Below are positions 26,728-36,156 of a stretch of 64,000 nt of DNA, piece after piece. The first letter of the stretch is position 1; each line of letters begins with the position of its first letter. The notes under the pieces were generated by a model that had not been told where the DNA came from, searched no databases, and saw only the letters and a list, made by a program, of their open reading frames with translations. The DNA lies in NCBI RefSeq assembly GCF_020911945.1, contig NZ_CP087135.1:1364001-1428000 (forward strand), given 5' to 3'. The translations under genes were made by a program, and so were the position numbers. This stretch comes from Flavobacterium galactosidilyticum (GTDB lineage: Bacteria > Bacteroidota > Bacteroidia > Flavobacteriales > Flavobacteriaceae).

Positions 26728-27726
26728 ATGTCTCAAAATTTAAGAATTTTAGCTGCGATTTTCTTTGTAACTTACTGTTCTTTCGGACAGGAAGGAGTTC
26801 CGGTATATTCTGATTATTTATCAGATAATTATTATTTGATACATCCGTCAATGGCCGGAGCTGCTAATTGTGCGAAAATCAGGTTGACCGGACGCAAGCA
26901 GTGGTTTGATCAAGCGGATGCGCCAGAATTACAAACACTTAGTTTTAATGGTAGAGTTGGAGAGAACACTGGAGCTGGAGTCATTCTTTTTAATGATAAA
27001 AATGGGTATCATTCGCAAAAAGGTGTAAAATTCACTTATGCGTATCACTTGATGTTTTCTAGGGACGAAATTGATTTGAACCAATTGTCTTTTGGTATTA
27101 ATGCTGGATTTATTCAAAGTCAGTTAGATGAAACGGAATTCATCCAATCGGGTGATTTTGATCCTATCATAAATGGTACAATAGTTCAGAAGGACGCGTA
27201 CTTTAATGTCGATGTGGGAGCTTCTTACAATTTTCTCAATTTCTACGCTCATGCTACTGTTAAAAATGCGATCGAGACAAGGAGAGATATTTACACAGTG
27301 TACGAAAGTGATAATTTACGTAAGTATTTATTAAGTGCCGGATATGTCTTTGGCAATAGAGATAGGATGCTATGGGAGCCTTCTCTTTTGTTTCAGATGG
27401 TTGAAAAAACAGGAGAAAAGGCGATCGACATTAATCTCAAGACTTATAAAAATTTGGATTTTGGAAGAGTTTGGGGTTGATTGTCTTATCGAAGAAGTTT
27501 TGATGGTGCTCAATATAGTACTGGAAGCGGTATTTCGTCACAAAAACTACAGTATATTACACCAATAGTGGGTGTTAATTTTAAAAACTTTATGTTTGCT
27601 TACACTTATTCACAATTGTCAGGAGCGGTAAAGTTTGATAATGGTGGTTATCACCAAATTACTTTAGGAATAGACTTGTTTTGCAAACCTGTAAAATACG
27701 ACTGTAACTGTCCTGCGATTAATTAA
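26728..27726 (+). pseudogene. PorP/SprF family type IX secretion protein, interrupted by an in-frame TGA
   Basis: Two open stretches lie in the same frame (26728-27480 and 27481-27726) and are separated only by a TGA at 27478-27480. Read together they give a 332-residue product with a signal peptide (ILAAIFFVTYCSFGQ) and the PorP/SprF pattern: SDNYYLIHPSMAGAANCAKI near the start, GAGVILFNDKNGYHSQKG, and a closing strand GGYHQITLGIDLFCK. The break lies in GRVWG-stop-LSYRRSFDGAQY, where family members have WGG(L/V)SYRRSF, so the TGA most likely replaces GGA (one base). PorP/SprF proteins are outer membrane proteins that work with SprB-type adhesins and C-terminal secretion domains. It may be a recent nonsense mutation, a sequencing error, or tolerated readthrough. 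Confidence 0.8.
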
Positions 27727-27737
27727 TTATTATTTTT

Positions 27738-28256
27738 ATGCTAATAAAATCTGTAAATGGCAAAACACCTACAATTCCTGAAGATTGTTATGTAGCCGAA
27801 AACGCGACTATTGTTGGAGATGTTACTTTTGGAGCAAACTGTAGTGTTTGGTTCAATGCGGTTATAAGAGGTGACGTGAATGTCATAAGGATAGGGGATA
27901 AAGTTAATATCCAAGATGGAGCGGTAATTCATTGTACCTATCAAAAACACCCTACAATTATAGGCAACAATGTATCTATAGGTCATAATGCAATTGTACA
28001 TGGCTGCGTTATACTGGATAATGTGTTAATAGGAATGGGTGCAATTGTAATGGATAATTGTATTATAGAAAGTAATGCAATTGTAGCGGCGGGTGCTGTA
28101 GTTACTCAAAATACCGTTGTTGCTGCTGGGACAATTTGGGCTGGTGTTCCCGCCAAGAAAGTAAAAGATATTGACCAATCTAATTTTGCGGGAGAAATCG
28201 AGCGTATTTCTAATAATTACGTAATGTATTCCAGTTGGTTCAAAGAGGAAGAATAG
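27738..28256 (+). CDS. Gamma-carbonic-anhydrase-like hexapeptide-repeat protein
   Basis: A 172-residue left-handed beta-helix protein with regular hexapeptide repeats from about residue 10 to 140. The metal-site histidines of gamma-class carbonic anhydrase-like proteins are present in GAVIHCTYQKH and SIGHNAIVHGC. It belongs to the YrdA/PaaY/CaiE-type branch. These are cytoplasmic trimers; carbonic anhydrase activity is shown only for some members. It starts 11 bp after the broken PorP-like gene and is convergent with murI (11 bp gap). Confidence 0.9.
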   Translation: MLIKSVNGKTPTIPEDCYVAENATIVGDVTFGANCSVWFNAVIRGDVNVIRIGDKVNIQDGAVIHCTYQKHPTIIGNNVSIGHNAIVHGCVILDNVLIGMGAIVMDNCIIESNAIVAAGAVVTQNTVVAAGTIWAGVPAKKVKDIDQSNFAGEIERISNNYVMYSSWFKEEE

Positions 28257-28267
28257 TTCTTTTTGAT

Positions 28268-29044
28268 CTAGAATTCTTTTTGTTCAACATTATATTTACA
28301 TCCTAAAATTTCATTTAAGACTTTTGGATTTGTATTACTGTAAAAGGTAGGCTCATTATTGGTTGCCGATGTAAATCCTATTTTTTCCTTTAATAATTTT
28401 TGGGTTTGTTTCGCTACAGCTTGGCCAGAGTCTATAATGCGAATGTGTTCCGGAAGAATCTTCTTTATCTGAGGTATAAGGTAGGGATAGTGACTACATC
28501 CTAATACTAAATAGTCGATATTAGCTTTGATCATCGGTTGAAGGTACGATTCTAATAGTTGAGTCATTTCAGGTGATTCTATTTCACCATTTTCAATCAA
28601 CTGAACTAATCCGTGTCCTACTTGTTCTATTATTTTAGTATCCTGATACTTTTCAGCGGTTTTATTAAAAAGCTCACTGTTCAAAGTGCCTTGAGTAGCA
28701 AGTATCCCTATGATTTGTGTTTTAGAGTGGGTTACAGCTGGCTTTATTGCAGGTTCAATTCCTATGAAGGGAATGTCATATTTTGCTCTTAATTCACGAA
28801 TTGCGTTGGTTGTTGCAGTATTACATGCTACTACGATTAACTTGCATTTCATGTTAATCAGAAAATCTACATTTTTCATGCTTAACATTATAATCTCTTC
28901 TTTTGACTTTTGGCCGTAAGGAGCATTTTTGCTATCTGCAAGATAAATTGTTTTTTCGTACGGGAGTAGCTCATGTATAGCATTCCAAATAGAAGTACCG
29001 CCTATTCCTGAGTCGAAAATTCCTATAGCCTGATTGTTTTCCAT
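28268..29044 (-). CDS. murI: Glutamate racemase
   Basis: A 258-residue protein with all family marks: IGIFDSGIGGTSIW at the N-terminus (Asp11), VACNTATTNA with the first catalytic cysteine (Cys74), and LGCSHYPYL with the second (Cys183). MurI converts L- to D-glutamate for peptidoglycan in the cytoplasm. It lies downstream of the OmpH operon on the same strand, separated by a terminator, so it is probably transcribed on its own. Confidence 0.96.
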   Translation of the reverse strand: MENNQAIGIFDSGIGGTSIWNAIHELLPYEKTIYLADSKNAPYGQKSKEEIIMLSMKNVDFLINMKCKLIVVACNTATTNAIRELRAKYDIPFIGIEPAIKPAVTHSKTQIIGILATQGTLNSELFNKTAEKYQDTKIIEQVGHGLVQLIENGEIESPEMTQLLESYLQPMIKANIDYLVLGCSHYPYLIPQIKKILPEHIRIIDSGQAVAKQTQKLLKEKIGFTSATNNEPTFYSNTNPKVLNEILGCKYNVEQKEF

Positions 29045-29091
29045 TAAAACAAAGTTAAGTGCTCTTTGTTAATTTTCCTAAAAAAATATAC

Positions 29092-29133
29092 GATCAAAAA
29101 AAAACCGCTCAAGCCAAAATTTTGGTTGAGCGA
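29092..29133 (-). terminator. Terminator of the uppS-bamA-ompH operon
   Basis: CGCTCAA-G-CCAAAA and TTTTGGTTGAGCG form a 13 bp stem with one bulged base. On the minus strand it is followed by a run of nine T. It lies about 26 bp after the last ompH stop. Confidence 0.85.
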
Positions 29134-29158
29134 TTTGTTTCATGAAAATTTCTATATG

Positions 29159-29659
29159 CTAGAAACCTAAATCTTTTTTTACATCTGCAGTCAAGTTTGG
29201 ACCATCTGCAAGTAAAAGTGTAGATCCATCAAGTACGTATTGGAATCCTTTTGCTTTACCCACTTTTTGGATAGAAGCTCTTACTTTTTCCATTAAAGGC
29301 TTAACGATATCTGATTCTTTTTGTTGTAATTCTTTTTGAGCGTTGTCTCTATAGTCAACAATTCTTTTTTGCATGTCCTGAACTTCTTTAGAACGATCTC
29401 CATTTATTGCTTCAGTAACGGTTGCTGCTTCAGCTTCGTATTTTTTTAATTTTGCTTGGTATTCTTCAACCATTTTTTTGTAGTCAGCATCATAAGTAGT
29501 ACTCAATTTCTCTAATTGTTTTTGAGCATCTAACATTGCTGGCATTTTCGTCATAATCTCACTTACATCAACATGAGCTGTCTTTGCTTGTGCGGTAATT
29601 GTTTGGTTTGCTCCTAACATTAAGATTGCAGCAATTAATAGAGTTTTGATTTGTTTCAT
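29159..29659 (-). CDS. OmpH/Skp family periplasmic chaperone
   Basis: A 166-residue protein with a signal peptide (LLIAAILMLGANQTITAQA). It has the Skp layout: a short beta strand (KTAHVDVSEIM), a long charged coiled coil (about residues 40-115), and a closing beta region (GFQYVLDGSTLLLADG). OmpH/Skp proteins hold unfolded outer membrane proteins on their way to the Bam complex. It lies 21 bp after a longer OmpH-type gene and downstream of bamA in one operon, the usual Bacteroidetes order. Confidence 0.94.
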   Translation of the reverse strand: MKQIKTLLIAAILMLGANQTITAQAKTAHVDVSEIMTKMPAMLDAQKQLEKLSTTYDADYKKMVEEYQAKLKKYEAEAATVTEAINGDRSKEVQDMQKRIVDYRDNAQKELQQKESDIVKPLMEKVRASIQKVGKAKGFQYVLDGSTLLLADGPNLTADVKKDLGF

Positions 29660-29680
29660 TGTGTTTAAAATATTAAGTAA

Positions 29681-30895
29681 TTAATTATTGTTTGTATTTT
29701 CTTTTAATTTTTCTTGTTTTGCTTTTTTTAAAGCCTCTCTTTCTTGTATCGTTTTTAATCTTTTTGCTTCCAATTCTTTTTTGCGATCTTCAATAATTTT
29801 TTTTCGATCTTCTACTGTCTTTGCTTGTACTTCCGCTTGTTTTTCTTTAGCTTCAGTAATAGCTTCTTTTATGGTGTCAGAACTTGCTGTTGGTACAACA
29901 GCGGCTTCTTTTTTAACATTTGCAGAAACCGTGCCACTTTTTTTTGCTTCTCTTTCTTCAAGAGTTTGCTGTCTTTTTTCTTCTAATTCTATTTTACGGT
30001 CTTCTATAACTTTCCTGCGGTCTTCTAAAGTTTTTGCTTGTGCTTCCGCTTTTTTTTGCTTAGCATCTTCAAAATTTTGCTTTCTCGCTTCGGCATCTTC
30101 TGCTGGGTCTACTTTCTTCGCGTTACTAGGTACTGTGCCATTTTTCTTAGCCTCGCGATCTTCTAGAATTTGTTTTCGTTTGTCGTCAAACTCTTTCTTT
30201 TTCTGCTCTTGCAATAATCTTCTATCCTCTAGAATTTTTTCTCTAGCTGCTTTTTTGTCATCTAAGAGCTTTTGTCTTTCTGCTAATGCTGGATTGTCAT
30301 CGATTGCATCTTCTTTACTTTCTTTAGCTTCAAGTTCTTTTTGTTGCTTTTTAGTAAGTTGTTCTCTTTTATCTGTACGATTTAGTGCTTTTAAAACTTG
30401 TTCACTAATGTCAAATCTTTTTGCAGCAAATAACATTGTTAAGTCCGATGTTTTGTCAAATATGAAATCATATTTCAGTCGCTCTGCAATATCCTGAACT
30501 GCCGTGAATACTTGATCTTGGATGGGTTTTACTAAAACTGATTTTTGAGTAATCAAATCCCCATTAGCACCAAACCTTTTTTGTTGATATTCTAGATTTT
30601 CATTTTCAAGAAATGTAATTTCTGCTTCTCTTTCTTCAATTAATTCCTTTGTTAATAAAACTTTTTCTGCTTTTAATGCATCTTTTAGTTTGTTGATTTC
30701 TATTTTTTTAGTTTCAATTTCTAATTTCCACTTCTGAGCTTTTTGTTCTAATTGAATTTTTGCTTCACCATAATCAGCTACATTTTCTAAAATGTATTCC
30801 ATGTCAATGTAGCCTAGTTTTGTACCTCTGGCTTGAGCGTTAATTGTAGCTGTTGTAATTAAGGCTAAAAATACATACAAAAATTGTTTTTTCAT
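29681..30895 (-). CDS. Long OmpH/Skp family protein with repetitive charged C-terminal extension
   Basis: A 404-residue protein with a signal peptide (FLYVFLALITTATINAQA). Residues about 24-170 form a typical OmpH/Skp domain (LGYIDMEYILENVADYGEA to YDFIFDKTSDLTMLFAAKR). The remaining 230 residues are extremely rich in Lys, Glu, Arg and Gln and contain repeats of the kind EDRRKVIEDRKIELEEKR and EEREAKKSGTVSANVKKE. They are expected to form long coiled coils or single alpha-helices. The extension makes it more than twice the normal Skp length. It lies 36 bp after bamA and before a normal-size OmpH gene, so it probably serves the same outer membrane protein pathway. Confidence 0.9.
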   Translation of the reverse strand: MKKQFLYVFLALITTATINAQARGTKLGYIDMEYILENVADYGEAKIQLEQKAQKWKLEIETKKIEINKLKDALKAEKVLLTKELIEEREAEITFLENENLEYQQKRFGANGDLITQKSVLVKPIQDQVFTAVQDIAERLKYDFIFDKTSDLTMLFAAKRFDISEQVLKALNRTDKREQLTKKQQKELEAKESKEDAIDDNPALAERQKLLDDKKAAREKILEDRRLLQEQKKKEFDDKRKQILEDREAKKNGTVPSNAKKVDPAEDAEARKQNFEDAKQKKAEAQAKTLEDRRKVIEDRKIELEEKRQQTLEEREAKKSGTVSANVKKEAAVVPTASSDTIKEAITEAKEKQAEVQAKTVEDRKKIIEDRKKELEAKRLKTIQEREALKKAKQEKLKENTNNN

Positions 30896-30931
30896 AAAGT
30901 CGCTCTGTTAGAAATTTTATTTCATTATTTT

Positions 30932-33628
30932 CTAGAATTGTTGTCCAATAATAAAGTGAGTTTCCCAACCATTTGGTTTAGTTTGTCCTGGTAAAGCGTC
31001 AAATCCGTGCCCGAAATCAATACCCAAAAGACCAAATGCTGGCATAAAAACACGTAAGCCAACTCCTGCTGATCGGCTTAAGTCAAAAGGATTATAGCTT
31101 TTGAAATCAGCATAAGACGAACCTGCTTCTGCGAATGCTAATGCATAAATGGAAGCCGATGATTTTAATGTTATAGGATAACGTAATTCCATTGAAAACT
31201 TGTTATATACGGTTGCCCCAATTTGTTGTCCAAATCTAGGATCATTTTTATCCTCAATTGTAGGTGTTAATGAATTGTTTGGATAACCTCTAAGCTGAAT
31301 CGTTTCTCTACCATCCATCGAGTAGTTAGCTAAACCATCACCACCAAGGTAAAATCTTTCAAAAGGAACTGATCCTCTTTCTTGATTGTAAGAACCCATA
31401 AAACCAAATTCTGCTAATGCTCTAAGAACTAATTTACCATAAAGTTTAGTATAAGTATCCGCTTTAAATTTTATTTTATAATATTCTAACCAATTAAATC
31501 TTTTTTGATCCACTTTACTTACATCTTCAGCCGCTAGATTAAAGCTGTTTACCTTATTACCGTTAGCGTCTATGTAATCCCCAATGTTTACAATGTTTCC
31601 ATTCGCATCAGGTACGTTTTGTCTGTCAACTGTATTCTTTAATTTATACTCTGCTTGATCGCCTAATGTTGCATAATTAACTCCATTAAATAATGAATAT
31701 GGAGGTGTTAATTTAGCACTTAAACTAAATTCCGAACCATATGTTGGGAATATAGGATTAAGACCTTTACTACTTCTTGTAAGTCCTACTGTATAGGCTA
31801 GGTTTCTTGAAGTACCATTTCCGAATGTAAACAATCCAGTATTATAGTTATTTAAAGCATAATGCTGGTAACTTATCGCTTGTGATAATACAAAATAATC
31901 ATCTGGCACCGTAAGTCTTTTAGCAATACCAACAGATAGCGTTAAGATATCAAAACTTTTTGATTTATCTGCTCTCTGAGTGATATAGTCATTCAAATAT
32001 TGCTTACTGTAAGATAACGAGGTGCTAAATGATACTGGTTTTTTACCACCAAACCATGGTTCCGAAAAGGAAACACTATACGTTTGAAAGTATGTACTTG
32101 CTTGTAAACGCAAAGATACTTTTTGCCCATCACCCATAGGCAGTGGTTTATACGCTTCCTTGTTTAATAGGTTCCTAGCAGAGAAGTTGTTGAATGATAG
32201 ACCAAGCGTTCCTATGAAACCACCACCGCCATAACCTCCTTGAAGTTCAATTTGGCTTGATCCTTTTTCAATAAGATTGTATTCAATATCGACTGTTCCT
32301 GCTCCTGAATCTACATTTTTAAATTTTGGATCAATTGCTTCCGGATCAAAAAATCCTAATTGACCAATCTCTCTTATTGTTCTTACTAATTGATCTTTAC
32401 TGTATTTTTCACCTGGCTTAGTTCGTAATTCGCGGTATATTACACGGTCATTTGTTTTGTCATTTCCTACAACTGTGATTTTGTTGAAATAAGCAATTGG
32501 GCCTTCTGTAACTCTTATTTCAAAATCAATAGTGTCATTTGCTGTTTTTACTTCCACTGCATTTATGTTAGAAAATAAGTACCCATTGTTTTGATACAAG
32601 TTGGTAATATCTTCTGCATCTGGTTTAGACTTGTCAGCAATTCTTTTTTCAAGTAAAACCCCATTATAAGTGTCTCCTTTTTTAACTCCTAATATTTGAG
32701 AAAGTCCTTGATCAGTATAGATAGTATTTCCTAAAAATTTAATGTCTCCGAAATAATATTTATTTCCTTCTTCTACATTGATTTTTATGTCTAAAGCATT
32801 TTTTTCCTTATTATAAGCAACAGAATCGGAAACTATCCTAGCATCACGATATCCTTTTTCTTTATAAACTTCAATTACTTTTTCTAAATCTTTTTTGTAC
32901 TTGTCTTTTATGAATTTAGATGCTTTTAAAACGCGAAAAACATTTTTTTGTTTCGTGTCTTTCATTGCTTTGCTCAAAGTCTTATTTGATAATTTAGTGT
33001 TACCTACAAAATCAATCTTGTGGATTTTTACTTTCTCACCTTTATCAATAGTAACAAGCATATTGACCTGGTTTGCATTTGCGGTATCCTTAACCGTGTT
33101 GATGTTTACTTTTGTGTTAAAAAAGCCATCTTTTTTATACTTATTTTCAATGTAGTTTTTAGTAGTTGTGATCAAGTTTTCATTGACTACTTTTCCTTTA
33201 TTTAAGCTATTGTCTTTAATTAAAGCTTCTACTTTAGATTTTTTAACTCCTACAAATTTTACTTCGCTTAATTTAGGTAATTCAACGATGTTTAAATCAA
33301 GATAAATACTATCGTTTTGTATTCTGTTTACATAAAATGAGATTTCATCAAAAAGACCTAATTTTCCAAGTTTTTTGATGGCTGTACTAATTTCTTCACC
33401 AGGAATTGTTATTTGTTGTCCTTTTTGTAATCCAGAAAAAGTAACTACAGTTTGTGAATTGAAGCTAATGTCTCCAACTATTGCAACATCTGCTAAAATA
33501 TATTTTTTGCCCTGATCAAAAGGAACTCTTTCTTGGGCTTTAACTGCTGTAAAACTTCCGAAAATTAATACAGTAAGGGCTATCTTTATACTTTTATTTA
33601 ACACTAAAAAATTATTTAATTTGTTCAC
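30932..33628 (-). CDS. bamA: Outer membrane protein assembly factor BamA
   Basis: A protein of about 898 residues from the GTG at 33628, which gives a normal signal peptide (KSIKIALTVLIFGSFTAVKA) and overlaps the uppS stop by 17 bp. In-frame ATGs at 33679 and 33742 would put a long hydrophilic leader ahead of the signal peptide and increase the overlap with uppS. The N-terminal half has five POTRA-like units (for example FVGNTKLSNKTLSKAMKDTK and FLGNTIYTDQGLSQILGVKK). The C-terminal half is an Omp85 barrel with YLGGDGLANYSMDGRETIQLRGY, close to the VRGF-type motif region, and ends GWETHFIIGQQF with a terminal aromatic. BamA inserts beta-barrel proteins into the outer membrane. Confidence 0.93.
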   Translation of the reverse strand: MNKLNNFLVLNKSIKIALTVLIFGSFTAVKAQERVPFDQGKKYILADVAIVGDISFNSQTVVTFSGLQKGQQITIPGEEISTAIKKLGKLGLFDEISFYVNRIQNDSIYLDLNIVELPKLSEVKFVGVKKSKVEALIKDNSLNKGKVVNENLITTTKNYIENKYKKDGFFNTKVNINTVKDTANANQVNMLVTIDKGEKVKIHKIDFVGNTKLSNKTLSKAMKDTKQKNVFRVLKASKFIKDKYKKDLEKVIEVYKEKGYRDARIVSDSVAYNKEKNALDIKINVEEGNKYYFGDIKFLGNTIYTDQGLSQILGVKKGDTYNGVLLEKRIADKSKPDAEDITNLYQNNGYLFSNINAVEVKTANDTIDFEIRVTEGPIAYFNKITVVGNDKTNDRVIYRELRTKPGEKYSKDQLVRTIREIGQLGFFDPEAIDPKFKNVDSGAGTVDIEYNLIEKGSSQIELQGGYGGGGFIGTLGLSFNNFSARNLLNKEAYKPLPMGDGQKVSLRLQASTYFQTYSVSFSEPWFGGKKPVSFSTSLSYSKQYLNDYITQRADKSKSFDILTLSVGIAKRLTVPDDYFVLSQAISYQHYALNNYNTGLFTFGNGTSRNLAYTVGLTRSSKGLNPIFPTYGSEFSLSAKLTPPYSLFNGVNYATLGDQAEYKLKNTVDRQNVPDANGNIVNIGDYIDANGNKVNSFNLAAEDVSKVDQKRFNWLEYYKIKFKADTYTKLYGKLVLRALAEFGFMGSYNQERGSVPFERFYLGGDGLANYSMDGRETIQLRGYPNNSLTPTIEDKNDPRFGQQIGATVYNKFSMELRYPITLKSSASIYALAFAEAGSSYADFKSYNPFDLSRSAGVGLRVFMPAFGLLGIDFGHGFDALPGQTKPNGWETHFIIGQQF

Positions 33629-34352
33629 TTGTTTTTCCGAATCTTCGTTCTCTTTTTTGATAACTAATGATAGCCTCATATAAATCTTGTTCTTTAAAGT
33701 CTGGCCATAATATATCAGTAAAATACAATTCTGCGTAGGCAATTTGCCATAACAAAAAGTTACTTATTCTATGTTCTCCACTTGTTCGTATTAATAAATC
33801 TACGTCTGGTAAATTTTGCGTGTAAAGATGCTCATTAATAATGGAATCGTCAATAGTGTCTATTGAAATTATATTATTTTTAACTTTACTACATATATTT
33901 CTTACCGCATTGACAATTTCGTCTCTAGAGCCGTAGCTTAACGCTAAGGTTAGCGTCATTTTAGTATTGTTTTTCGTTTTTTCAATAACATCGAGAAGTT
34001 CTTTTTGTGCTGATTTAGGTAATTGCTCTAAATTACCAATAGCACTAAGCTTGATGTTGTTTTTCTGAAGTGTTGTTAATTCCTTTTTTAAGGAGTTTAT
34101 AAGTACTCTCATTAAGGTTTCTACTTCCAGTTTTGGTCTGTTCCAATTTTCGGTTGAGAACGCATATAAAGTCAAAAACTCAATTCCTAGTTTCGCACTT
34201 GCTTCTATGATAACTTTTACTGATTTAGTGCCACTTTCATGGCCCAAAGCTCTTAAAAGTCCTTGCTGTTTTGCCCAACGTCCATTACCATCCATAATGA
34301 TAGCAAGGTGTTTTGGCAGTCTTGTTGCGTCAATATTCTGTATTAAATTCAT
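33612..34352 (-). CDS. uppS: Isoprenyl transferase (undecaprenyl diphosphate synthase)
   Basis: A 246-residue cis-prenyltransferase with the signature HLAIIMDGNGRWAKQQG (catalytic Asp21), TLYAFSTENWNRPKLEV, and the C-terminal DLLIRTSGEHRISNFLLWQIAYAELYF. UppS makes the C55 carrier lipid for peptidoglycan and other surface polymers. It starts 4 bp after the DUF6089 gene and overlaps the bamA start, so DUF6089, uppS, bamA and both ompH genes look like one operon. Confidence 0.97.
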   Translation of the reverse strand: MNLIQNIDATRLPKHLAIIMDGNGRWAKQQGLLRALGHESGTKSVKVIIEASAKLGIEFLTLYAFSTENWNRPKLEVETLMRVLINSLKKELTTLQKNNIKLSAIGNLEQLPKSAQKELLDVIEKTKNNTKMTLTLALSYGSRDEIVNAVRNICSKVKNNIISIDTIDDSIINEHLYTQNLPDVDLLIRTSGEHRISNFLLWQIAYAELYFTDILWPDFKEQDLYEAIISYQKRERRFGKTSEQIK

Positions 34353-34356
34353 TTAT

Positions 34357-35025
34357 TTATTGTGCACAATAACACGGTTTCTCGCCAAAAGTATACGTTA
34401 AAGTAACTCCTGTAAATACATACCAATCATTGTTATTTATATTTCCAAAATTTTCATAAAAACTTCCGTCTATATTGTCTGTCAGTGTATATCGTGCTCC
34501 AGTTTCTAAAGCAAGGATAAAGTGAGGTGTTATGTTACTTTTGATTCCTACAATCATTGGTATTGCAATTGATTTTCTTCTTTCTGTTCGTCCTTCTACG
34601 ACTGAGCCTGGTAAGTCTAAATTGTATTTACTGAAAAAATAACTTACACCTGATGAAACATAAGGTGTAAGTTTAGTATTCAGTTGATGAAGATTAAAAT
34701 CAAAAAAGTTGAATTCTAAACCTACTGAAAGCTCCTTTAAATCATTGTCAAATCGATATTCTCTAAGATTTCTGCTACTCTCTTGTGAAGCTCTATCATT
34801 TGAAGTGATTTGAGATTGTATATAAGACACTTTATAAGAATGTCTAGGACTTTTATTCCACTTATAGAGCAAACCAAAAGCAGCTTTGTTTGGCGATACA
34901 TAAGTCGTAGGACCTATATCTCCTATATAGTTGCTTCCACCTAGAAAAACACCAACCTCATGTATCTGTGCTTGGGTATTAACTAGGGAAAAAAAGCAAA
35001 TAAGTAAGTAGAAAATCTTTTTCAT
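34357..35025 (-). CDS. DUF6089 family outer membrane beta-barrel-like protein
   Basis: A 222-residue protein from the ATG at 35025 with a signal peptide (KIFYLLICFFSLVNTQAQ). The mature part is an eight-stranded barrel-like pattern starting IHEVGVFLGGSNYIGDIG and ending in YVFTGVTLTYTFGEKPCY. This matches the DUF6089 proteins found before uppS in Flavobacteriia. No enzymatic motif is present. Its position in front of uppS-bamA suggests an envelope role, but function is unknown. The end CYCAQ carries two cysteines. Confidence 0.8.
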   Translation of the reverse strand: MKKIFYLLICFFSLVNTQAQIHEVGVFLGGSNYIGDIGPTTYVSPNKAAFGLLYKWNKSPRHSYKVSYIQSQITSNDRASQESSRNLREYRFDNDLKELSVGLEFNFFDFNLHQLNTKLTPYVSSGVSYFFSKYNLDLPGSVVEGRTERRKSIAIPMIVGIKSNITPHFILALETGARYTLTDNIDGSFYENFGNINNNDWYVFTGVTLTYTFGEKPCYCAQ

Positions 35026-35187
35026 TAAATCAAAATTGCGTGCAAATATAATAATTATCATTTCGTTTCAATACCCATTGAGTTAAATCTCTCTTTTTTT
35101 TGCGGTTAGTTAGCTAACACAAAACGAGTACCTGTATTATTTAACGGTAAAACGTGATAAAATCGTATCGCAATGCACTTAAATGAT

Positions 35188-36072
35188 TTAATTTCTCTTG
35201 TCCTCTCCCCAAAGTAATTTGTTACGCAATGTTTTTACAAAAGTTTCTTGCGGTATTTCTACCATATTAATTTGAAAAGGAGTTTTATTTAATGTCAAGA
35301 TAGATTCATTTTTTACTGATGTAACTCTTGAGTCCAGGGAAACGAGATAGTTTGGTTCTCGTCCTGAAACTTTTAATCTGATTTCTGTATTATCCGGAAC
35401 TACCAGTGGTCTCGTTGTTAGATTGTGTGGAGCAATTGGTGTAATAACTAAACTTTTTACGTCGGGAGTTAGGATTGGTCCACCGCAACTCAAGTTATAG
35501 CCCGTAGTTCCTGTTGGCGTTGAAATAATTAATCCGTCCGCCCAATAGGAGTTTAAATATTCGCCATTTAAGTAGGTGTCAATCGTGATCATGGCAGTAG
35601 TATCTTTTCTGCTAACCGTAATTTCGTTCATCGCAAAATTCATTTCTTCAATGGATTCATTAGGTGTTGAACAATTTATGCTTAGTAAGGCTCTTTTCGA
35701 AAGAGTGTACTTTTTATCTAAAACAGATTGCAGGAATGATGCAATGTTTTCTTTTTGCACACTTGCCAGGAAACCAAGTCTCCCTGCATTAATACCTAAA
35801 ATAGGAATTCCAGAATCTCTTACTAATGTTGCTGCTCTTAAAATTGTTCCGTCTCCTCCAATACTGATTAGCATGTCAAAACTAGAATCAAGTTCTGTGT
35901 GTGAACTAAAAGTTTTATATTGATTCTCTACCAGCTTGCGCTCGTAAATCATGGATAAAAAATTAGCTTCAATGATCATTTCTACATTGTTTTTAGTAAA
36001 AAAAACAAAGATGTCGTTTATGATGGGTTGTGTACTGTTCTGATAATATTGACCGTAGATAGCTACTTTCAT
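35188..36072 (-). CDS. nadK: NAD kinase
   Basis: A 294-residue protein with the NAD kinase motifs GGDGTILRAA (GGDGT at residues 72-76) and STPTGTTGYNLSCGGPILTP. NadK phosphorylates NAD to NADP in the cytoplasm. Length and motif spacing are standard. It lies 84 bp after the CBS-domain gene on the same strand, and about 160 bp before DUF6089, so it may be cotranscribed with either. Confidence 0.97.
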   Translation of the reverse strand: MKVAIYGQYYQNSTQPIINDIFVFFTKNNVEMIIEANFLSMIYERKLVENQYKTFSSHTELDSSFDMLISIGGDGTILRAATLVRDSGIPILGINAGRLGFLASVQKENIASFLQSVLDKKYTLSKRALLSINCSTPNESIEEMNFAMNEITVSRKDTTAMITIDTYLNGEYLNSYWADGLIISTPTGTTGYNLSCGGPILTPDVKSLVITPIAPHNLTTRPLVVPDNTEIRLKVSGREPNYLVSLDSRVTSVKNESILTLNKTPFQINMVEIPQETFVKTLRNKLLWGEDKRN

Positions 36073-36156
36073 TTTTATTTAAATTAAATAATGAGATAAT
36101 TAGAAATGAACATAATAGCGTGATTTGCCTATTGAAGCATTCCCAACTTCACTTTG

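Noticed and set aside
29688..30497. Long plus-strand open frame (269 codons) across the OmpH gene
   Set aside because: It is antisense to the repetitive Lys/Glu-rich tail; its Ser/Phe-rich product is the mirror of that composition and it has no signal or domain.
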